Below, piece by piece: positions 59,146 to 64,000 of a stretch of DNA of 64,000 nt (position 1 is the first letter of the stretch; each line of letters begins with the position of its first letter). This stretch comes from Paramylibacter kogurei (GTDB taxonomy: Bacteria > Pseudomonadota > Alphaproteobacteria > Rhodobacterales > Rhodobacteraceae). The notes under the pieces were generated by a model. That model did no database searches and was not told where the DNA came from. It was given only the letters and a program-made list of their open reading frames with translations. Location of the stretch: contig NZ_MDGM01000012.1 in NCBI RefSeq assembly GCF_002742285.1, forward strand, positions 868,001 to 932,000, in the 5' to 3' direction. The translations under genes were made by a program, and so were the position numbers.

Positions 59146-59607
59146 ATGAAACTGAGCACAAAAGGCAGATATGCAATGATCGCGTTGGTCGATTTGGCCA
59201 TTGAGGGCGAAAAAGGGTTGGTATCGCTTGGTGGGATTAGCGAACGCCAAGATATTTCGCTGGCCTATTTGGAGCAATTATTCGTGAAATTGCGCCGTGC
59301 AGAAATCGTTTCATCGGTGCGTGGCCCAGGTGGCGGTTACAAATTGGCAAAAACCGCGGATGCCATTCGTGTATCGGATGTTTTGGAAGCGGTTGATGAA
59401 ACCATGGATGCACTGGCCAAAGGGGCAGGTGCATCGGGTGCATCATCAGGCAGCCGTGCACAATCGTTGAATAATCGGCTGTGGGAAAGCCTGTCTGCGC
59501 AGGTTTATGTGTTTTTGCATTCCACACGTTTATCCGATGTGATTGAAAATCAGTTGGCGCCATGTCCTGCGGTGCCTGGGTTGTTTCAAATGGTGGACGA
59601 GGCATGA
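59146..59607 (+). CDS. iscR: Rrf2-family Fe-S regulator IscR
   Basis: 153 residues: winged helix with KLSTKGRYAMIALVDLA, ISLAYLEQLFVKLRRAEIVSSVRGPGGGYKLA and a dimerisation helix. The classical ligand loop with three cysteines is replaced by a Gly/Ser/Ala stretch (GAGASGASSGSRAQ, 93-106); the only cysteine is Cys 140. From memory, R. sphaeroides IscR also has an unusual cluster with a single cysteine. First gene of the suf operon, so autoregulation is likely. Confidence 0.93.
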   Translation: MKLSTKGRYAMIALVDLAIEGEKGLVSLGGISERQDISLAYLEQLFVKLRRAEIVSSVRGPGGGYKLAKTADAIRVSDVLEAVDETMDALAKGAGASGASSGSRAQSLNNRLWESLSAQVYVFLHSTRLSDVIENQLAPCPAVPGLFQMVDEA

Positions 59608-59627
59608 AGATTTTATGCCTTCGGCGA

Positions 59628-59647
59628 GGATATTTGAAACATTTGGA
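59628..59647 (+). repeat. 20-bp intergenic motif, diverged copy 4
   Basis: GGATATTTGAAACATTTGGA in the 54-base gap between iscR and the cysteine desulfurase gene. The first eight bases and the last four match the other copies, the middle less so. Confidence 0.4.
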
Positions 59648-59661
59648 AAGCGGTGTTTGAT

Positions 59662-60705
59662 ATGAGCCGTGTGTATTTGGATTGGAATGCGACAACGCCG
59701 GTTCGCACAGAGGCGCGTGATGCGATGATTGCGGCGATGGATGTTGTTGGAAATCCATCCTCTGTCCATCGAGAAGGGCGGGCAGCCACGGCAATCGTGG
59801 AAAAGGCGCGAGGGCAAATTCGTGCGGCATTTGGAGCAGAGAACGCAGATTTGGTGTTCACATCCAGCGCAACAGAGGCCGCGGCATTGGCAATGGCGGG
59901 GCGTGATATGGCCGCGAGTGATGTGGAACATGATTGCGTGTCTGCGTGGTCAGACGGTGATTTGGTCACCGATGCAAATGGAATTGTCGCGATCAAAGAC
60001 CCAGAGATGTCTGCGGTTCAGATGGCAAATAGTGAAACAGGGATTTTACAGGATTTGCCAAATGGTGTTGGCGTTGTTGATGCCGTACAGGCATTTTGCA
60101 AGGTTTCATGCGCGTTTGAATGGTCTGGTGCGCAAATGGCGATGTTATCGGCACATAAGCTTGGCGGGCCAAAGGGTGTTGGTGCACTGATCCTACGCCA
60201 AGGCATAGATCTTAAGGCGCAAATCAAGGGTGGTGGCCAAGAAATGGGGCGCCGTTCTGGAACCGAGAATGTGATTGGTATCGCAGGTTTTGGTGCCGCA
60301 GCAGAAGCCGGTGCGCGTGATTTGGCCAATGGCGTTTGGGAAGAGGTTGCACAGCTGCGCGACAAGATGGAAGCAATGATTGCAGATGCAGTGCCTGATG
60401 TGGTTTTGGTCGGGCAATCGGTAAAACGTCTGCCCAATACCAGTTGTTTTGCTGTGCCAAATTGGCGTGGTGAGACGCAAGTGATGCAAATGGATTTGGC
60501 GGGTTTTGCAATTTCTGCTGGATCAGCCTGTTCCAGTGGCAAGGTTAAGGCAAGCAAGGTCTTGAAGGCCATGGGTTATGATGACATTACGGCGGCAAGT
60601 GCTGTTCGCGTGTCACTGGGCCCGACGACAACAGAACAAGAGGTGACTGATTTCGCGCAAGCGTGGATCAAAGCCTATCGTAAATTTGCAGCAAAAGCTG
60701 CGTGA
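59662..60705 (+). CDS. Cysteine desulfurase, IscS/NifS type
   Basis: Removes sulfur from cysteine for Fe-S cluster assembly. 347 residues, PLP fold type [14 protein letters not shown] (His 90), PLP lysine in LSAHKLGG (Lys 166), [14 protein letters not shown] and the active Cys 290 in [11 protein letters not shown]. The flexible Cys loop marks it as group I, not the SufS type usual in suf operons. The start at 59662 follows homologous N termini. Confidence 0.93.
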   Translation: MSRVYLDWNATTPVRTEARDAMIAAMDVVGNPSSVHREGRAATAIVEKARGQIRAAFGAENADLVFTSSATEAAALAMAGRDMAASDVEHDCVSAWSDGDLVTDANGIVAIKDPEMSAVQMANSETGILQDLPNGVGVVDAVQAFCKVSCAFEWSGAQMAMLSAHKLGGPKGVGALILRQGIDLKAQIKGGGQEMGRRSGTENVIGIAGFGAAAEAGARDLANGVWEEVAQLRDKMEAMIADAVPDVVLVGQSVKRLPNTSCFAVPNWRGETQVMQMDLAGFAISAGSACSSGKVKASKVLKAMGYDDITAASAVRVSLGPTTTEQEVTDFAQAWIKAYRKFAAKAA

Positions 60706-60716
60706 GGAAGACAGAT

Positions 60717-62219
60717 ATGAGCGAAGTAATCGTAAAAGAAGGCGTCGATGAAGAAACCGTAGAAGCGGTGAAATCCATTGCGGGCAAATATAAATATGGT
60801 TTCAACACCGATGTTGAAATGGAATATGCACCCCTTGGCCTGTCCGAAGATATCGTGCGTCTGATCTCTGAGAAAAACGAAGAGCCAGAATGGATGCTAG
60901 AGTGGCGTTTGGCTGCGTATCGTCGCTGGTTGCAAATGGAAGAGCCCAATTGGGCGATGGTTGAATACCCCAAAATTGATTTTCAGGATCAGTATTATTA
61001 CGCGCGTCCTAAATCCATGGAAAACAAACCAAAATCATTGGATGAGGTTGACCCCAAACTGTTGGAAACATACGCAAAATTGGGCATTCCGTTGAAAGAA
61101 CAGGCCTTGCTTGCTGGTGTTGAAGCACCCGAAGAAGAACGCAAAGTTGCGGTTGATGCGGTGTTTGATTCCGTTTCCGTTGGGACAACATTCCAAGAGG
61201 AATTGAAAAAGGCTGGCGTGATTTTCATGCCGATCTCAGAGGCGATCAAAGAGCATCCAGAATTGGTGAAAAAATATCTTGGTTCGGTTGTGCCACAATC
61301 TGATAATTTTTATGCAACGCTGAATTCCGCAGTGTTTTCAGATGGATCGTTTGTCTATGTGCCGGAAGGCACAAAATGCCCGATGGAATTATCCACATAT
61401 TTCCGTATCAATGCGGAAAACACTGGGCAATTTGAACGCACACTGATTATTGCGGAAAAAGGGTCTTATGTTTCCTATCTTGAGGGCTGTACCGCGCCGC
61501 AACGTGATATTGCACAATTGCACGCAGCTGTTGTTGAATTGGTGATCTTGGAAGATGCTGAAATCAAATATTCCACCGTTCAAAACTGGTACCCTGGAGA
61601 TGAAGACGGCAAGGGCGGGATTTATAATTTCGTCACCAAACGTGCCGATTGTCGTGGTGATCGTGCCAAGGTCATGTGGACGCAGGTGGAAACAGGTTCT
61701 GCGGTGACATGGAAATACCCATCATGCATTTTACGCGGCGATGATTCACAGGGTGAATTTTATTCCATCGCGATTGCAAACCACCACCAACAGGCCGACA
61801 CGGGTACAAAGATGGTGCATTTGGGCAAAAACACCAAATCGCGCATCGTATCCAAGGGGATTTCGGCAGGTGTTGCGCAAAACACATATCGTGGTTTGGT
61901 TTCAATGCACCCTAAGGCGAAAAATTCGCGTAATTATACCCAATGCGACAGCCTGTTAATCGGCGATAAATGCGGTGCGCATACCGTTCCCTATATCGAA
62001 GTGAAAAACAATTCGAGCCGTGTGGAACACGAAGCAACCACATCAAAGGTGGATGATGATCAAATGTTCTATTGCCGCCAACGCGGTATGGACGAAGAAG
62101 AGGCGGTTGCCTTGATCGTCAACGGCTTTGCCAAAGAGGTATTGCAAGCCCTGCCGATGGAATTCGCGATGGAAGCGCAAGCATTGGTTGCGATTAGTTT
62201 AGAAGGGTCCGTTGGTTAA
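60717..62219 (+). CDS. sufB: Fe-S cluster assembly protein SufB
   Basis: Scaffold subunit of the SufBC2D complex. 500 residues with [56 protein letters not shown], the [24 protein letters not shown] helix and [20 protein letters not shown] near the end. Complete and of normal length. AGGAA lies eight bases before the ATG at 60717. TAATG junction with the following small gene. Confidence 0.97.
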   Translation: MSEVIVKEGVDEETVEAVKSIAGKYKYGFNTDVEMEYAPLGLSEDIVRLISEKNEEPEWMLEWRLAAYRRWLQMEEPNWAMVEYPKIDFQDQYYYARPKSMENKPKSLDEVDPKLLETYAKLGIPLKEQALLAGVEAPEEERKVAVDAVFDSVSVGTTFQEELKKAGVIFMPISEAIKEHPELVKKYLGSVVPQSDNFYATLNSAVFSDGSFVYVPEGTKCPMELSTYFRINAENTGQFERTLIIAEKGSYVSYLEGCTAPQRDIAQLHAAVVELVILEDAEIKYSTVQNWYPGDEDGKGGIYNFVTKRADCRGDRAKVMWTQVETGSAVTWKYPSCILRGDDSQGEFYSIAIANHHQQADTGTKMVHLGKNTKSRIVSKGISAGVAQNTYRGLVSMHPKAKNSRNYTQCDSLLIGDKCGAHTVPYIEVKNNSSRVEHEATTSKVDDDQMFYCRQRGMDEEEAVALIVNGFAKEVLQALPMEFAMEAQALVAISLEGSVG

Positions 62220-62566
62220 TGGAAAAATTCCGATCCAACACCGGTTCCCCTGCAAGGACGCGACAATCATTACTGTATTCATACATACGTGTTGCCGGTT
62301 TTTTGTCATGGTTTCTGATAGTGGCGGGTGCCTTTGCAGGTGTTTGGGTTGGCATTGTATTCGAAAATGAAAATCTGATCCTTTGTGCGATCATTGGCGC
62401 GTTTGTGTTTAAAGTGATCAGCTTGGTCATAGATAGGAAACTAGCTCAACTCGCCACTGCAAAAGACGAAGCATTGTTCAAAGAGCGCATTGAGATCAGA
62501 GAACAACATACACAGCGCCAGTTGGCCGAAATGAGAGAAAAAGAGAACAAAAATGTTAGAAATTAA
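62219..62566 (+). CDS. Small membrane protein within the suf operon, unknown
   Basis: 115 residues: basic N terminus, two predicted membrane helices (about 24-47 and 52-71) and a charged C-terminal coiled coil (about 75-112, rich in Glu, Gln, Arg and Lys). It overlaps sufB by one base and sufC by 14, so it is clearly translated as part of the operon. I do not recognise a family. A membrane anchor or partner for the Suf machinery is possible but unproven. Confidence 0.8.
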   Translation: MEKFRSNTGSPARTRQSLLYSYIRVAGFLSWFLIVAGAFAGVWVGIVFENENLILCAIIGAFVFKVISLVIDRKLAQLATAKDEALFKERIEIREQHTQRQLAEMREKENKNVRN

Positions 62567-63308
62567 AAACTTACAAGTTGATCTTGAAGAAGAAGAGAAA
62601 ACAATCCTCAAGGGTGTTGATCTGAAAATTGGCGAAGGCGAAGTGCACGCGATTATGGGGCCAAATGGTTCTGGTAAATCAACCACGTCTTATGTTTTGT
62701 CTGGCAAAGATGGTTACGAGGTAACCGGTGGTTCGGCCACGTTGGATGGTGCGGATTTGTTGGATATGGAACCAGAAGAGCGCGCGGCAGCGGGGCTTTT
62801 CCTTGCGTTTCAATATCCAGTGGAAATCCCAGGTGTTGGCAACATGACATTCCTTCGCACAGCCGTGAATGCACAACGCAAAGCACGCGGTGAAGAAGAG
62901 CTATCCGCGGGTGATTTCCTAAAACTAGTACGTGAAAAAGCAAAAGCATTGAAAATCGATGCGGATATGTTGAAACGCCCCGTAAACGTTGGCTTTTCCG
63001 GTGGTGAAAAGAAACGTAACGAGATTTTGCAAATGGCAATGTTGGAACCAAAGATGTGCGTTTTGGATGAAACGGATTCTGGTTTGGACGTGGATGCGAT
63101 GAAATTGGTGGCCGAGGGCGTGAATGCATTGCGCGATGGCAAGCGTTCGTTCCTTGTGATCACGCATTATCAACGTTTGCTGGATCACATCAAACCTGAT
63201 GTTGTGCACATTATGGCAGATGGCAAAATCGTTAAATCTGGTGGTCCAGAATTGGCGCTAGAGGTTGAAAACAACGGTTACGCTGACATTTTGGCAGAGG
63301 TGGCCTGA
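62553..63308 (+). CDS. sufC: Fe-S cluster assembly ATPase SufC
   Basis: Cytosolic ABC-type ATPase that drives SufBCD. 251 residues: Walker A GPNGSGKST (36-44), Q-loop LAFQYPVEIPGV, signature FSGGEKKR and Walker B CVLDETDSGLD with the Suf-typical DETDSGLD, then a switch His in VITHYQRLL. Overlaps the upstream small gene by 14 bases; sufD follows after one base. Confidence 0.97.
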   Translation: MLEIKNLQVDLEEEEKTILKGVDLKIGEGEVHAIMGPNGSGKSTTSYVLSGKDGYEVTGGSATLDGADLLDMEPEERAAAGLFLAFQYPVEIPGVGNMTFLRTAVNAQRKARGEEELSAGDFLKLVREKAKALKIDADMLKRPVNVGFSGGEKKRNEILQMAMLEPKMCVLDETDSGLDVDAMKLVAEGVNALRDGKRSFLVITHYQRLLDHIKPDVVHIMADGKIVKSGGPELALEVENNGYADILAEVA

Positions 63309-63309
63309 T

Positions 63310-64000
63310 ATGGCTGTTCCTTCAATCAAATTTGATACGGCGGAAACGCTGATCTCGGCATATAAAATGCCAACGGGTGCGAAATGGTCGGATGCAACAC
63401 GTACAAATGCGATTGCGCGTTTGCGTGAAATGGGTGCACCGAACAAGCGTGACGAATATTGGAAATATACCGATCCATCCGCATTAACAGCGATACCTGC
63501 GGCGAATGCGGCGCTATTTGAAAATGATGAAACACCCATGTTTGATAGCATTGATCGTCTTCGCGTGGTGTTTGTTGATGGTGTTTATGATCCTGCGCAA
63601 TCGGATGATTTATCTGGTGAAAACGTTGTGATCGAAACCCTTGGCGATGCCTTGGGCAAGGATATCCACTGGGCCAAGGATTTGTTTGGTGCGCTGGAAG
63701 CAGACGGGCAAAACCCTGTGCCACGCCCATTGGCAACATTGAATACCGCCGTGGCGAGCGAAGGTTTGGTGATCCATGCAACGGGCAAGGTTAATCGCCC
63801 AATTGCGATCCGTTATGTTCATTCATCAGAAAGCTCTGATGCGATGGTGCACCACGTCATCAAAGTGGAAGAGGGCGCAGATATCACATTGTTGGAAAGC
63901 GGCCCTGGTGCGGCGCGTTTCAATTCCGTGGTCGAGGTTGATATTGCCGATAATGGTGGTTTCCATCATGTGCGCACACAAGGGCGCGATCATGAACGCA
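63310..64000 (+). CDS. sufD: Fe-S cluster assembly protein SufD, 3' partial
   Basis: The frame is open from the ATG at 63310 to the window edge (about 230 codons). The product begins MAVPSIKFDTAETLISAYK and shows MGAPNKRDEYWKYTDPSAL, ATLNTAVASEGLVIHATGKV and VEEGADITLLES, the N-terminal half of SufD, partner of SufB. The C-terminal core lies outside the window. Confidence 0.93.
   Translation, partial: MAVPSIKFDTAETLISAYKMPTGAKWSDATRTNAIARLREMGAPNKRDEYWKYTDPSALTAIPAANAALFENDETPMFDSIDRLRVVFVDGVYDPAQSDDLSGENVVIETLGDALGKDIHWAKDLFGALEADGQNPVPRPLATLNTAVASEGLVIHATGKVNRPIAIRYVHSSESSDAMVHHVIKVEEGADITLLESGPGAARFNSVVEVDIADNGGFHHVRTQGRDHER

Overview
This 64 kb window is chromosomal DNA from an alphaproteobacterium, most probably a low-GC marine member of the Rhodobacterales (Roseobacter group). 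The evidence is a CtrA response regulator beside its small inhibitor SciP, LpxI instead of LpxH, an iscR-suf operon with an Irr-type iron box, an IscR without the classical cysteine ligands, a GTTC-N7-GTTC SOS box and an IalB-family protein. By eye the base composition is close to even and uniform. I see no insertion sequence, prophage, CRISPR array, rRNA or tRNA gene, so this is core genome rather than an island.

Layout. 1-4.7 kb: an electron-transfer module with a 5'-truncated XoxJ-type periplasmic binding protein, the flavinyltransferase ApbE, a NosR/NirI-type flavin/Fe-S membrane protein and a cytochrome c. 4.9-10.2 kb: rplU-rpmA, a tandem acetyltransferase, obgE, proB and proA. 10.2-16.1 kb: envelope genes, namely a YcbK-like Tat-exported peptidase, an L,D-transpeptidase, a detached lpxD with its own acyl carrier protein and ketosynthase, and an IalB-like protein. 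16.1-18.9 kb: a candidate small RNA, a HerA-like ATPase and miaA. 19.1-31.1 kb: the long operon pyrH-frr-uppS-cdsA-dxr-rseP-bamA-skp-fabZ-lpxA-lpxI-lpxB plus a small conserved-looking gene; it joins translation, isoprenoid and phospholipid precursors, outer-membrane protein assembly and lipid A synthesis, but lacks lpxD. 31.1-44.6 kb: peptidases, mnmA, sciP-ctrA, ligA, recG, a 40-residue membrane peptide, a SufU-like protein with altered ligands, hisI, gluQ, trmFO and an outer-membrane barrel protein. 44.7-58.9 kb: doxX, gyrA, ssb, a lytic transglycosylase, uvrA, a CBS-domain gene, coaD, two cyclophilins, a DUF3179 gene, tyrS, anmK and a hydrolase. 59.1-64 kb: iscR, a cysteine desulfurase, sufB, a small membrane protein, sufC and the start of sufD, cut by the window edge.

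The parts most worth a second look are mainly regulatory or small: (i) a candidate ~75-nt RNA with its own promoter and terminator at 16.26-16.34 kb; (ii) a 20-bp motif, GGATATTTARRCAAAATGGA, repeated four times, three of them between convergent genes; (iii) a possible RNA switch before the DUF3179 gene, in which one GCCTCC element can pair with either of two GGAGGC copies, one being the ribosome binding site; (iv) an FNR-type box on the predicted transcription start of a CBS-domain gene; (v) a perfect 28-bp palindrome between ctrA and ligA; (vi) a SufU-like scaffold lacking two of the four usual metal ligands; (vii) an unrecognised membrane protein embedded in the suf operon. No complete new multi-gene system is evident. 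All functions are inferred from sequence motifs and gene order read by eye; no database search was run.
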